Shown here: positions 43,792 to 55,165 of the stretch, piece by piece
Position numbering within the stretch: position 1 is the first letter of the stretch
Layout: the number at the start of each line of letters is the position of its first letter
Assembly: GCF_905220365.1 (NCBI RefSeq)
Contig: NC_061124.1
Span: forward strand, 13,952,501 to 14,016,500
Reading direction: 5' to 3'
Length of the DNA: 64,000 nucleotides
Origin: Vanessa cardui
Lineage: Eukaryota; Arthropoda; Insecta; Lepidoptera; Nymphalidae
The notes under the pieces: generated by a model
Seen by the model: the letters and a program-made list of their open reading frames with translations, nothing else
What the model was told of the DNA's origin: nothing
Database searches by the model: none
Made by a program: the position numbers and the translations under genes

Positions 43792-46700
43792 TTTGCCTAG
43801 GACCCCTTTTTTTTATCGCTGTAACAACGCCTTACGCGCTTCCCCCACGTGATGGTATGTGGGGGGGTGTGTGGGACTCCCCGGTTTCCTGGACGCCGAG
43901 TGCGCCCAGGTCCACCGGGTTTACCCACTAAAAAACCAGCGGTACCCTCTCCGTCTTTCGGCGGGCGCCACGGGATCGCTTACGCATGCTACCGTGACGC
44001 CCTGACGGTTGGCCCGCCTATGCGGGCCTCCAACACCTAGGGGGTAGTCCCAGGGTACTGAGACCCCCCCTGGACCCTGCGGCGCCTATTGAGGCGGGGA
44101 GAGAAGGTGCGCGTAGCGCCTTTTCCTCCTCCCCGGTCGTCTACGGCGGAGCGGGTCTGCAGCGGCATCCTCTTCCCGCTCCCGCTCCGCGGCTTCCTTC
44201 TGCGACATCACGTTTTCGCAGAAGGAGCGCATCTCCGACCAACACGTCTCGCTGCCAAGCATTTCATTGACAATGCTCGACAGCGAGAGGTCTCCGCCCA
44301 TAGACGCCGCCAAGGAGTGCCTCTGGGGCCCCCACGCGGCACACTCACACAGGGTGTGGTGCGCTGTGTCGACTGGCGCACCACACTCGTGGCAGGAGGG
44401 TGACACCTCCCGCCGCGCTATTCCGTGCAGGTACTTACCGAAGCATACGTGCCCGGTAAGTACCTGCGTCATCCTGAAGGTGAGCGTGCCCTTCTTCCTC
44501 GCGACCCAGCGACTCAAGTGGGGACGGATCGCCTCCACTGTCGCCAGGCCCGCCGTGGGTGACCCCAAGTCCTCCTGCCATCGGGCGATCAGGGCTTGCT
44601 GGGCTAGAGCCCTGATCCGCCCGACCTCCGCCGATCCTGGACGGTCGCCGCGGTTCCTCGCCTCTACCCGGAGCCGGTACACCTCCGCGAGCACCTCCGC
44701 CTGGAGCTCCCAGGGCGGATCGCCCGCGAGAAGTGTCGCCGCAGTCCACGACACCGTGCGGTACCCTCTGATGCCTCTCACTGCTATGACCCTCTGCGGC
44801 TTACGCAGGAGGGCCCGATTGTCAGCGGTGAGGGCGTCGACCCAGATCGGGGCACCGTACAGCGCCATCGACCTCACTACACCGGAGTATAGACGCCGGC
44901 ATAGCGATCCCGGCCCCCCCACATTCGGAAGGAGGCGGCGGAGAGCGGCGGCGGCGTTGATGAGCCTCGGGCCGAGATGCACAAAATGCTGCCCGAAGCT
45001 CTATCTACCGTCCAGGATGAGGCCCAGATACTCCATCTGGGCCTGCACCTTGATCACCGTCCCCCGGACGGTGATACTCGCCCCTCGTGGGAGTCCCTTC
45101 CGTGGACCGTGGAATAGGAGGGCCTCCGTTTTGGATATGGAGACCCTCAGGCCCAGCATTCCCATACGGTCCACGGTGAGAGCCGTTCCGACCTCGACAA
45201 GGCGAGCCGCCTCCCGAAAGTCCCGCCCAGTCGCCGTGACGAGGGTGTCGTCGGCGTAGCACAACACCCCCATCCCGGGAAGGACGGGAGCTCGCAGGAG
45301 CCAGTCGAAACCGACGTTCCACAGAATTGGGCCGAGAACCGACCCCTGTGGAACGCCGCAGCCTACCCGACGCCGGACCAACCTCCCGTCGACCCCCGCC
45401 CAGAGGACTTCCCTGTTCTGGAGGTACGCCTCCAGCAGCCTCCTCAGATAGGTCGGCACCCCATGGTATCGGAGTGCCTCCCGTATCGTCTCGAAAGGGA
45501 GATTGTTGAAGGCGTTCGCCACGTCAAGCGACACCGCCAGGACGACCTGTCCTCGGGCCACCGCTTCCGTCGTCCGAGTCTTCAGGGCGTCCAGGGCGTT
45601 GACCATCGACCGGCCTGCCCTGAACCCGAACTGAGCCTCTGAAAGACCCGGACCGACCTCCTCGAGGTGCTGAACGAGACGGGCTGCGAGGATCTTCTCG
45701 AAGAGTTTTCCCGTCTCGTTCAGCAGCACTATTGGCCTGTATGCCGAAGGGGAATCTAGCGGCCGACCTTCCTTCGGCAACAGGACCAATTTTCCTTCTT
45801 TCCAAGGCTTCGGAAACTGCCCGCTGCACAGACACTCGTCGAACAGCTCCCGAAGCCTTGCACCTAGGAATTCCAGGGCGTCGCACAGAACACGCCCTGG
45901 AACCCCGTCCGGACCCGGCGCCGTGTTCTTGGCCCTCAGACGACTGAGGGCCATCTCCATCTCCCGCTCCGTGATCAGTGGTGGAGCCACTGCGTCTTCG
46001 ATTACGGAGCGGGGGGCCATCTGTGGAGGAACGTGCCCACCTGGGTGGGGAAAGAGTTCCCCGACCAGGCACAGGAGGAGTTCCGGCGGCATCGTCTCGG
46101 TGACGGGGGCGCCTTGTGTGCGGAACTTTCCGCGTACGCCGCGGTACGGGCGCCCCCACGGGTCTCGATTGAGACCCGCCAGAAGCTCCTCCCTGGCCTT
46201 CTCCTTGGCCTTGCTTATCGCCAGCTGCAGCTCTTTTTTCAGCTGGCGATAAGCGTCCAGCATCTGTCCCTCCAGATCCGTGTCGAGGCCGTTGCGCCTT
46301 CGACAGTGGACGTAGGCCCTCCGCGCCCGGCAGCACGTCGCCCGAAGGTCGGCGATTTCGGGCGACCACCAATAGACGTGCCGACGGGGAACTCTGCGCC
46401 GGGTCCGAGGCATGGCCGCATCGCAGACCTCCTTGAGGGAACTGCACATGCGGCCCGCCAGCTCCTCTGCGCTGGCGCCCTCCCTCCTCCCTGTGGAACC
46501 CCACCGCTGCACGATGGCGGCCTCCTTGACCAGCTCTTTATCGACCTGGCCGAGAGACCACCTCGGCAGCGTAGTCGGCACCCTCTGGGGTTCCGCCGGC
46601 CTGCGAGAGGTGGAGATCTCGAATCGGATGTATCGGTGATCCGATAGAGTCTCCACCTCCTCCTCCACTCTCCAATTGACGACTCTGCGTGCTGCCACAG

Positions 46701-46845
46701 GGGTGGCTAACGAGACGTCCACCACGGAACCCCCCTGATGGCGCACGCAGTTCTGAACCTGCCCGCTATTGAGAAGGGACAGGTCGGAGAGCAGGGCCCA
46801 CACCTGGACGGCATTCCCTCGCGGATTCGTTTGCCTATGACCCCT
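43792..46845 (-). mobile_element. R1-clade LINE insertion with 15-16 bp duplication
   Basis: 'tttgcctaggacccct' at 43792-43807 and 'tttgcctatgacccct' at 46830-46845 (one mismatch) bound a markedly GC-rich ~3.0 kb insert. The insert starts with poly-T, the element's 3' end, and runs 5' into a truncated endonuclease. A GC-rich 3' UTR occupies about 43816-44085. The composition contrast with the AT-rich surroundings reflects the element, not contamination: the flanks and the duplication are native. Confidence 0.9.
44086..46829 (-). pseudogene. R1-clade LINE ORF2: endonuclease end, reverse transcriptase, Cys/His region
   Basis: One minus-strand frame, broken once. The 5' end preserves only the endonuclease C-terminus ('VVDVSLATPVAARR', 'ETLSDHRYI'). 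The reverse transcriptase follows, with 'APGPDGVPGRVL', motif A 'SLDVANAFNNLPFETI' (Asp codon near 45525), 'GCGVPQGSVLGPILWNVGFD' and motif C 'CYADDTLVTA' (45247-45258). The C-terminal part has 'RMTQVLTGHVCFGKYLHGI' and a Cys/His cluster 'CHECGAPVDTAHHTLCEC'. A TAG at 45001-45003, where context ('LDGR-SFGQHF') suggests a Trp codon, separates the two open parts without a frameshift. Missing 5' coding sequence plus this stop make it non-autonomous. The 'GVPQGSVLGP..WN.G.D' pattern places it in the R1 clade. Confidence 0.9.
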
Positions 46846-46849
46846 GTAA

Positions 46850-47208
46850 AATAATAGCCTGTAAATTACCCACTGCTGGGCTTTTACTTTGCCTGTTGCA
46901 ACCCTAGTAAAGTAGTAAATAGCCTGTAAATTACCCACTGCTGTGTTAAATCCTCCTCTTCCATCAAGGAGAGGGTTTGGAATATATTCCACCACACTGT
47001 TCCAATTCGGGTTGGTGGAAGGCACATATGGCAGAATTTCGATGAAATTAGACACATGCAGGTATCCCCACGATGTTTTCCTTCACCACCGAGCGCGAGA
47101 TGAATTATAAACACAAATTAAGCACATGAATATGAGTGCTTGTCTGGGTTTGAACCCGAAATCGTCGATTAAGATGCACGCGTTCTAACCACTGGGCCAT
47201 CTCAGCTC
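46850..47208 (-). mobile_element. SINE family A with duplicated 3' end
   Basis: The head 'gagctgagatggcccagtgg' on the minus strand ends at 47208. The 3' block 'tagcctgtaaattacccact' appears twice, at 46855 and 46920, separated by 'ctttgcctgttgcaaccc'. The SINE lies directly upstream of the truncated LINE in the same orientation, and an open frame runs through both. Confidence 0.8.
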
Positions 47209-47225
47209 CTCTATGATGATCTCAG

Positions 47226-47330
47226 CCATCTATGTCCCTACCAACCTTAAAAGCTGAAATGTTAACATTGTTGTGCCTGTTACACTGGGAAACTCGCCCT
47301 TCAAGCCGGAACATAATACGATTCGGTGGT
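47226..47330 (-). mobile_element. SINE family B, degraded, minus strand
   Basis: Antisense blocks 'tgtccctaccaacctt', 'gttgtgcctgttacactggg' and 'cttcaagccggaacataat' keep family order. No head. Confidence 0.45.
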
Positions 47331-48217
47331 ACAAACCCAGAAGTAATAATCGGTATTAGATACCTAGATTTTCATTGGATAATTGGAGGTTTTCTCACAA
47401 TGTTCCTCACCGCACAAATTACCAACACACCCTAAAGAATAGCTAAACCAAATATGACCTACCCCAGACCTACTCTAACAGCGCGGACACACAAAGCTTG
47501 TAGAACTGATAGCCGTTGTGGCAGTTGCGTTTGACTACTTTTTCACCCGGAATCGTTAACTTCTCCTAACTATGTAACTAGTAGGTAGTTAGAATTTGCA
47601 TTTTTTTGTCAATAAGCAGAAATGATAATAACGTTTTATTTACTGTTGGTACCCTTCTTCTGTACTCTATAGCGGTATCAGATTGTTGTTGTATTTATAT
47701 TTAAGAGTAAAGAATGTTAAGAAGCCCACCTATGTTTACGTAAATACTTTTGTACTATAACATCTCTAGAACAGTTAGTATATACTGGTCGTAATTCAGT
47801 AAGGATGTCGTCATTTATATACGCATATATCAATGTATTTCTTTTATAGATAGATTCGTAGGTATAGTGGCTTCATATAACACCACAAATCTAAAGACTC
47901 TGGGTTCGAACCAATAGAGCCTATAAAAAGTGGGTGGGATTTTGGGACTATTACTGAGAATTTTTGGACAGAAGCTATCCAAAAATTGTCAGTAAAAGTC
48001 CCAAAATCTATAAGTTGGAAGTGTGTACATTTCCGTGCCTCGGAAAGCTGGTGAAGCCGCTTCCTCCTGTGTCCTGTGTCTGAATTCTTTCAAGTGTTGC
48101 TGGTTATGCTGTTCCATTGGATTATAAGAGTGAGGGATTAGAAATTGCACCTGTGACTTTCTCCGTATGTTCCGTGTAGTTGTTTGGTCTCCTGTGAGAT
48201 TGACCACTGTATCTAAA
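47331..48217. other. No recognisable gene
   Basis: 'gtgggattttgggactatta' (47933) has an inverted partner 'cagtaaaagtcccaaaatc' at 47989, a local inverted pair about 50 bp apart. No conserved ORF. Confidence 0.4.
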
Positions 48218-48310
48218 ACCTGCTATCTACAAATTGATGTTGCCGGGCCCACATCAATATTATATCTACTGATTGATGTTAGCCGGGCAACATCAATCAG
48301 TAGATAGCAG
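48218..48310. repeat. Nested palindromes around 'gatgttgccgggc'
   Basis: 'ctgctatctac...ttgatgttgccgggc' at the left pairs with 'gccgggcaacatcaa...gtagatagcag' at the right. Inside, 'ctactgattgatgtt' also pairs with 'aacatcaatcagtag'. Three copies of the 'gatgtt.gccgggc' block suggest inversion and duplication by template switching. Confidence 0.8.
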
Positions 48311-48774
48311 TTGGTAGAATAGCTTTGTCTTTATTTCATTCTTATTTTCGTTACCCTTTAAACATTCATCTTACGTTTTACTAAAATTCGTATAACTTGT
48401 AAATGTTCTATAGTTGTGCTAGCTGAGCTAAGAACAAGAACAATAGAATTTCGATGTTCAACTGTTTCGTGAAACGTCAGGAAATGATATGCGACGTTGA
48501 GTACGATAGTTATACACCATATTATTTTAAAGTTATACGTACTAAATTAGTAGACACCACAAGTCACTTTTAAACGTTCTGATGTAGGGTCGAATATTGA
48601 GTGTTTTTTACGGACAATCTAAATTTAATTTTACTCACTTTTTAACGAGTCAATTTGTTTGACTATAATGGCCCTATGAGATTTGATTGATTTTGAAGTA
48701 ATCAAAAATTTATCGATACGCGAATGCTTGTTGATAGGAATTTTTTCAACGCTATCTTTCTAAATATTGGACCA
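48311..48774. other. No recognisable feature
   Basis: AT-rich spacer. Confidence 0.4.
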
Positions 48775-48993
48775 AAATCACATTAATTACTCTGATCCCA
48801 TGTAAGTAGCTAAAGCACTTCTATTATAGAAAATCCTAATTAACAACTGTACCACAAACAACCAGATCCAAGATAACATAGAAAAATAATGAACATTTTC
48901 TACATCGACTCGGCCGGGAATCGAACCCGGAACCTCGGAGCGGCATACCCATGAAAACTGGTGTATATATTACTCGACATCGGAGGTCGACAA
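48775..48993 (-). mobile_element. SINE family C, minus strand
   Basis: On the minus strand it has a complete head with perfect B box 'ggttcgattcc', and the body through 'acatgggatcagagtaatta'. The A-box region is mutated ('gatgtcgagta'). Confidence 0.8.
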
Positions 48994-49929
48994 GATACAT
49001 ATATATTTATATAGATTCTTGTGTTTTGTAAGTAAAACCGTCTATGCTCAGAAACAGTGTATTTTGTGACTTACAGTACATATAATTACATAGTATATAG
49101 TATATTGTCATTAAAGGTCATTTCTTCACTTAAATAAAATAAATCAAGTTATATTTCTTATCGAACAAAACCGTAACATTGACGGTCCTTTGATATAATC
49201 CAGTAACTTTGATGCTCTCTCATTACTCTCAGTCATTTGTCGTTTCAATGCTTCATTACAATCCTTTGAGATTCGAGAGTAAAGTTTCGACTTCCGAATG
49301 TCGAGTTACTGACATGTTTCCTTAATTGGCCGTGTAATAACTATTTGATTGTCTCGAGTAATTGTTTCGTTGTGTTTCTATTTGCCTTGTTTTGACACAA
49401 TGAGACTTAAATTTATAGGGCACAGAGCGTTTGTATTTATAACGTCTGCTAAGACTTTGATATTTAAATTTTTTACCTATCTGTAGTAAGTACACTTTTC
49501 ACAGTGACTGTACTTTGTATCAATACTATTAAGTATAATGATAATGGATTTTTCTTTATAACATTTTCGTTTAAAGTGGATGAGTAATATTATAATTGAG
49601 AGATAACGAAGTAGCTCGTCGAAGTTGTTAATTATTCCAAAACCTGGAATCAATATAATTATGTAAAAAATATATACCTGTAAAAACTACCCCACTCCCT
49701 TAACGACTTCGCTGAATCCTAAATCAAATGAGGCGCGTTATAAAAAATGTGAGAAGGAATTTTTATGTTGTGCTCGCACAGGGTACTCGAAACTACGAAA
49801 TGTTACGAGTTCAATTTAAAGTCGCTCAAAATAGCCCACATCTTACATTATTTTATTACAATTTAAATTGTGAATGTTAAAAAAGAAGCAAAGAAATTTA
49901 TCTTAATATATAAACTATTATTACAACGC
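48994..49929. other. No recognisable feature
   Basis: AT-rich. No SINE block or conserved ORF. Confidence 0.45.
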
Positions 49930-50047
49930 GCGAACAAAACGCAACGCACCTGCAATCCCCCTGGTGTTGCAGATGTCCATGGGCGGTGGTAGTCACTTTC
50001 CATCAGGTGAGCCTTCCGCTCGTTTACCACCTATGTCATAAAAAAAA
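49930..50047 (+). mobile_element. Short repeat family D
   Basis: 'caacgcacctgcaatccccc', 'gtccatgggcggtggtagtc', 'tttccatcaggtgagcctt' and a poly-A end. The 5' half is missing. Confidence 0.65.
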
Positions 50048-50334
50048 TAACAAACTTTCAAGTTCACAAGGTATATATAAATTGATGTAAGTATAATATT
50101 TCTTTTGACATTAATAGACTAACTTCTAAAGATTAAGAAGAAATTACTCAATAATAATTAAACAGTACTTTAGAATTCATTTTGTTTAATTGTCTCGGTT
50201 TAAAGCTTGACACTTTAAACAATATCCAATGGTCTTTGACTTAAGGAGGCTGCCACACCAACATTGTCTTCTATTGATGCTACGTATAGCACTTGTTTAT
50301 TTCACTTCGAGCGCTCTGTTTGTCTGTGTGACAT
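50048..50334. other. No recognisable feature
   Basis: Spacer before the hAT-like MITE. Confidence 0.35.
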
Positions 50335-50577
50335 CTCAAGAACAGTAGCGTAGCCATCGTAGGGCCAGGAGGTACAGTGCTCCAGGGCCCGGGAGTTCAG
50401 GGGGCCCTCTAAACAAGACCTTAACCTTCTGTTATAAAATCACGACCCTGCCCACAAGATTTCTTATTTTGTTTTTATAATTTTAAAGGGTAATTATTAG
50501 TTAAAAAGGAGTGAGGGCCCAATTACTTTTCTATGCACCGAGGCCCTTCCTCGCCTAGCTACGCATCAGCTCAGGAA
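50335..50577. mobile_element. hAT-like MITE with 8 bp duplication
   Basis: 'ctcaagaa' (50335-50342) and 'ctcaggaa' (50570-50577) flank a 227 bp element. Its imperfect inverted ends read 'cagtagcgtagcc' and, inverted, 'ctgatgcgtagctagg'. The GC-rich inner ends 'agggcccgggag' and 'gagggcccaatt' are also roughly inverted. An 8 bp duplication with CAG-type ends is typical of hAT transposons. No transposase inside. Confidence 0.7.
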
Positions 50578-50609
50578 CAGCCGAATTCATTTCGTTTAGT
50601 CATTTGTTT

Positions 50610-50675
50610 TATGTAAAGTGTCATTCTCGATATAAAATGTTATACCCATGCGAAGTCTCGTGAATCTCTAGTTAA
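50610..50675 (-). repeat. Repeat R 5' edge fragment, minus strand
   Basis: 'acccatgcgaagtctcgtga' followed by 'atctctagtta' is the antisense start of the repeat, truncated early. Confidence 0.4.
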
Positions 50676-51647
50676 TAAACATCACGTAGTACCATAATAA
50701 AAGTTCGTTATCCTTACGTACGCATCACGATTCCCACGTGCGTCACTCCGTGAGAATTCAATTTGCAAAGTTAATCATAAAAGTTTATGAATAAACAATG
50801 TATAGGGTAATGTACGGTAAAAGCAGAAAGTCTATTTTAGATATTTTTTTTTTTAATAAATTTACGTCCTTGTTTATCTGTGTTTCTACCTTCTGTTATT
50901 TAAAATAAAAAACTTATATTACTGGCCAGTCGATGACAACAGATAAAAAGAGATTTTATTATCAACGTTTACCGTCTTTAAATCAATTACAAATATTCCA
51001 CTACCTTTAAAAACACAAATCAATTAATTTACGACTATAATTAACCAGAATCAAAGATTTGGAATAAAATTATATATTGAAAATAGCTCATACAATTTCT
51101 TTGCCAAGGTGATCATTTTTTCGAATTAACAATTATTCATTTCTCCTGATTTTATAGACTAAAAAATATCAAAAGTAGTGACTTAATTCTATCTTTAATC
51201 TTATCTTGAATACACTTAAAAACATATTGTTACTATTTAATAATCATTCTGAATTAGCATATAATGATTAATTATAAATCCTATCTTACTTACAAAGTTA
51301 TTTTATAAAGAAGCTAAATGAAACTAAACGTTGAAAATATAATAAAATAGACAAAGGAAACCGTTATATAAATAAAGACGTTCTTAAGAAACTTATGAAT
51401 AGCTAACCAAACGACAAAGGGGAAGTAGAAAGACCGAAGTTAAGATAGATAGATGGAGTACAGAGCGATCTAATGACAATTGTTCCGAACTAGATAGAAA
51501 AGGAATTCGATCGTGTCTACTTTGGAAAAGTACTCTAGTACCTGAGTCCGAGAAAAGGTGTCATAGACGATGATTACGACGTAATACCCTTTCAAACTAA
51601 AGTAGATTCTTTTGTTTTTTTTTTTTTTTTTTAATTTTATTCAAATA
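50676..51647. other. No recognisable feature
   Basis: AT-rich with a T17 run at 51615-51632 directly before the next repeat. Confidence 0.45.
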
Positions 51648-51900
51648 TTAGCGACCCGCCCCAGATTTGCACAGGTACAATTGTGATACTGTAGTATATT
51701 TACCTAACAAACTTCTAAATTTATCAGTGTTTCTCTACTATATTGTCCATATATTATATACAAAAATCTTCCTCTCGAATCACTCTATCTATTAAAAAAA
51801 CCGCATCAAAATCCGTTGCGTAGGTTTAAAGATCTAAGCATACAAAGGGACTTAGGGACAGAGAATGCGACTTTGTTTTATAGTACCTATGTAGTGATTT
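51648..51900 (+). repeat. Repeat R, nearly full copy
   Basis: It has 'agcgacccgccccagatttg' start, 'accgcatcaaaatccgttgc' middle and 'gcgactttgttttatagtac' end. A 10 bp 'gggacttagggac' duplication interrupts the otherwise standard block. Confidence 0.65.
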
Positions 51901-53289
51901 TGTGTTCTTTTTTCATCAAAGTTTTAATCGAGTACTCGTAATTTTACAATCACTACAAAAACTATTGACCAAGGACGGTTCATCCTCTGTGAAAATACGT
52001 GTTTCACTTCGACCTTCATGAATTTAAAATGCTCGCTAGTTCCTTTGTTGAAGTCTCGAGGACTTTAGACTACTATAAAAGTTTAATGTTACAAAGTAAC
52101 AAGTCTGGAGATTTATTTTACTTCGCGGTAACACGATTCTACCGTTTGGTGGAAAACCAGAAATTCCATATAGAAACATTTTGACGAAATTGGTCTTGAT
52201 GTTTCCTTTGTCAAAGATACAAGCGTATTTTCCTGGATACTATATTATTTTGCTATTCTTTTATGCTTTAGCTATTCAACACTTACTTACGACGAAAAAT
52301 AGTTTCTGTTTTTTTTTAATGTTCAGAATATTTCAGGACGTGAAAAATGTTTGCAATATTTTGCCATCGTGATAATATAATTAATTACTACATAGATTTA
52401 CATTATTAATGTAAGAAGGAAAATGTTGTGTTTGTTTAAATTTGCCATGATGATTTAATAGCCATTACTGCTGCTACTTTAAAATTTAAAGAGACATCAT
52501 GTGAGTTTTGAAACAATTTCACCGTCAAGTTGAAAGATTAACAGAACGAGTTACACTTGATACTTACTGTTTGTAAAGAATTCTAATTTGAGTTTTTTAT
52601 ACGTATTTCATCAATGGATATACAAAGGTTATTATTTTTAGGAACTTTAAATCTAAAAAGTGCAAACCGAAATATTTACCTTCTTGATAATTCAAAATTA
52701 TTGAAGGTTCATTTGAAATTCTAAAAAACTTTACAATTTAAAAGTCATTTAAATACAGATCTATGATATTATGCCAACTTGGTACGATCCGCAAAGTGAA
52801 TTTTGCCGTCACCATAATAACTGTACATTGTGTTCTGTACATTTTGTGATTGTACATAATTATATACACATTTATATGAATATTTACGTAATTATAACCC
52901 CTCTCTTAACTATATTTAGAATAATCAATGATTTAAACTCAAATTTTATCTGCAAAACCTTAATATAATTAACAAATGCTTACTCCCGAATTAATTGTAA
53001 TTCGAAATGAATTACGAATGAAACAATAGAAAGTAATCATCAATCTCAACAGTTCATTTTTTAATTTTTATTAATTTAATTAGCATACAGATATAGTTCT
53101 GATTCAATATACAAAAAGATGTTGCCGATTCAGAATTGCAATTAATCAATTAGTGTAATCTATTGATTAACATCTAATAATAAAAATAAGGCTTTATTTA
53201 ATTCGACATACCACAATTAGTTTAATAAACTAGTGTAAATAAAATTACTTATAAACTAAATTATTTCTAATAACTTACTAACCAAAAAC
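51901..53289. other. No gene recognised
   Basis: Several 60-65 codon ORFs occur (51999, 52181, 52771), but none has a recognisable motif and all are AT-rich. No SINE. Confidence 0.45.
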
Positions 53290-53525
53290 TATTTGACATA
53301 GTGTGTCGTGGTTTATATGGTCCCCTTTCAAGTAAAAGCCTCCTCCAAGGACTTCCATCGTTCTTTTTGTCTCAAGTTTATCCAATTTTCTCCTGCTACC
53401 TTAATCATTTCATCGGTCCATCTAGCGCCTGTGCGGCCTCTAGCCCTATGACCTCTAGGTCCTTGCCATTTCACCACTCTGATGGTCCATCTATCGTCAT
53501 CGCTCAACATCTAGTGATGAGCTGA
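53290..53525 (-). pseudogene. LINE reverse-transcriptase C-terminal relic (RTE/Craig-like)
   Basis: The minus-strand reading gives 'DDRWTIRVVKWQGPRG', 'RGRTGARWTDEMIKVAGENW' and 'RWKSLEEAFT'. This matches the R/G-rich C-terminal signature of non-LTR retrotransposon proteins of the 'W..GRP..RW.DD..K.AG..W...A.DR..W..L.EA' type. Only about 60 residues survive. Upstream codons reach a stop, and the reverse transcriptase core is absent. Clade assignment is from the motif only and could be jockey-related instead. Confidence 0.7.
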
Positions 53526-55059
53526 ATAAAATATGATTCATTTTGATTAAAATCTATTTAAATTATTTATTGGTTTGTCTCTATAGACAAAGTTCATCCA
53601 TAAAAGGGCATCCAAAGTTAAATTTTGGTCATAAATTGATCACAAAAAAATCCCATTTTTTTTTAAGAAATCTTTAAAAAACAAAGAAAGTCCTGAGCCA
53701 GAACGTATATTAATAAAATCTGCTGATCCTTCACCAAACTCCGACAACACTTTCTATTACAGAGGACGGAAAAGTAAACGAAGAACGCACCTAAATCTAT
53801 TTACTTTGAAGTTTCTCAAAACTTATTGAATAAGACCAGTGTTTTGATAAAAGATATACGAGTACATATATTTGTCCTTGTCCCGCTATTAACATACAAA
53901 GTAGGGATACAAGGGAGACAACGATTTTTTAGACATAATGGGCGCTAAATATTTCAACTCGTCCTCTATCAGAAACGATATTTTATTTACACAGCTGATG
54001 GGAAGCTATGTGCTCTCTTGTACATATAGTTTGGACCCGAAATAAAATTATGTATGAGGGTTTGATTTGTTTTTCGATTTCAATTTCGTTCGAATCTTTT
54101 TCTTGATGAAATCTTTTGGGACTTTATGTTTTAACCCGAAATATTTCAATTGTATTTAGAATGTTATGAATTGAACTAGAGAAAAAAAGGATCTGTCGCT
54201 TAGTTCATTTTGTCAGGATTTTCTGGCGAGCCAAGAGTTTTGGAGGAGCTTCAAGTATTTGATTTGCGTCATTTCAGTCTATACTTTTTTTGAACCATTT
54301 TACAATTCTTAACCAGAGGAAACGGAAATAAGAGAAAATCCTAAGAATGATCTTAGTCTAACTCAAATAATTCTACAATTAAATAGATGGAATGATTATT
54401 TGATGGTAACATAATTTTGATACAATATATTAGAATGGGATATTAGAATCTTTTGAGGAGGCCGTTACCCAAAACGGGGTTCTTGCTGACTAAATCTACT
54501 TACTATAAGAATAACATGCTTTCTTTTTGTAAAAGCTAGATTAAAAACTAACAAACTTAACTTTTAAGTACTTACTACAATATTAGAACTACTAACCAAA
54601 TACATACTTTTTCTTATATAGATACTTTCAAAATGCATTTAAACTTGTAATATTTTATATGCAAAAGCAAGAAATAAATGGCTTATTATGATTATTATTT
54701 TTACATTTGATCAAATTAAAAAAATAAGCTTCTATTGAAATGTCCTATTAAATACTAATAGTTTGGTATACAAGGCAAATATTTTGAAGGTTTACGTAAC
54801 GTAAACATATTCAAATATACTTACTATTGATATACACATAATTACTGGAACGCTAAGCAAATATTATCATTAATGGTGTAAGCGATTTGCAAATAGGTTG
54901 ACTATGATACGTTATTATACGATTGAAATTCAAATTGCTAATTACTAATCTTCGAGAAAAAAATATTTTTAATATTTCTGAATATTTAAATACTTAGTAC
55001 AGCTGAAATAACGTTTGTAATGATTAAATAAAAGAAAGAGAATGATCGAAATTTAAAGT
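53526..55059. other. No gene recognised
   Basis: AT-rich 1.5 kb without SINEs or conserved ORFs. Unique DNA or old decayed repeats. Confidence 0.45.
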
Positions 55060-55165
55060 ACTCTGATCCCAATGTAATTAGCTAAAGCACTTGTGTTATG
55101 GAAAATCAGAAGTAACGACGGTACCACAAACAAGACCCAAGACAACATAGAAATCTAATGAACTT
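55060..55165 (-). mobile_element. SINE family C body fragment, minus strand
   Basis: Antisense body 'tactctgatcccaatgtaat' to 'gacaacatagaaatctaatg' without the tRNA-like head, i.e. a 5'-truncated copy. Confidence 0.7.

Noticed and set aside
44267..45259. Plus-strand 330-codon ORF across the GC-rich block, and other long ORFs there (46033-46647, 45524-46504).
   Set aside because: They are antisense or shifted-frame shadows of the minus-strand LINE ORF. High GC removes stop codons. None has a recognisable domain.
43808..46829. GC-rich block as bacterial contamination or horizontal transfer.
   Set aside because: It encodes an R1-clade LINE and is flanked by a duplication in native AT-rich DNA, with a related copy at 8.2 kb. 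A transposable element explains the composition.
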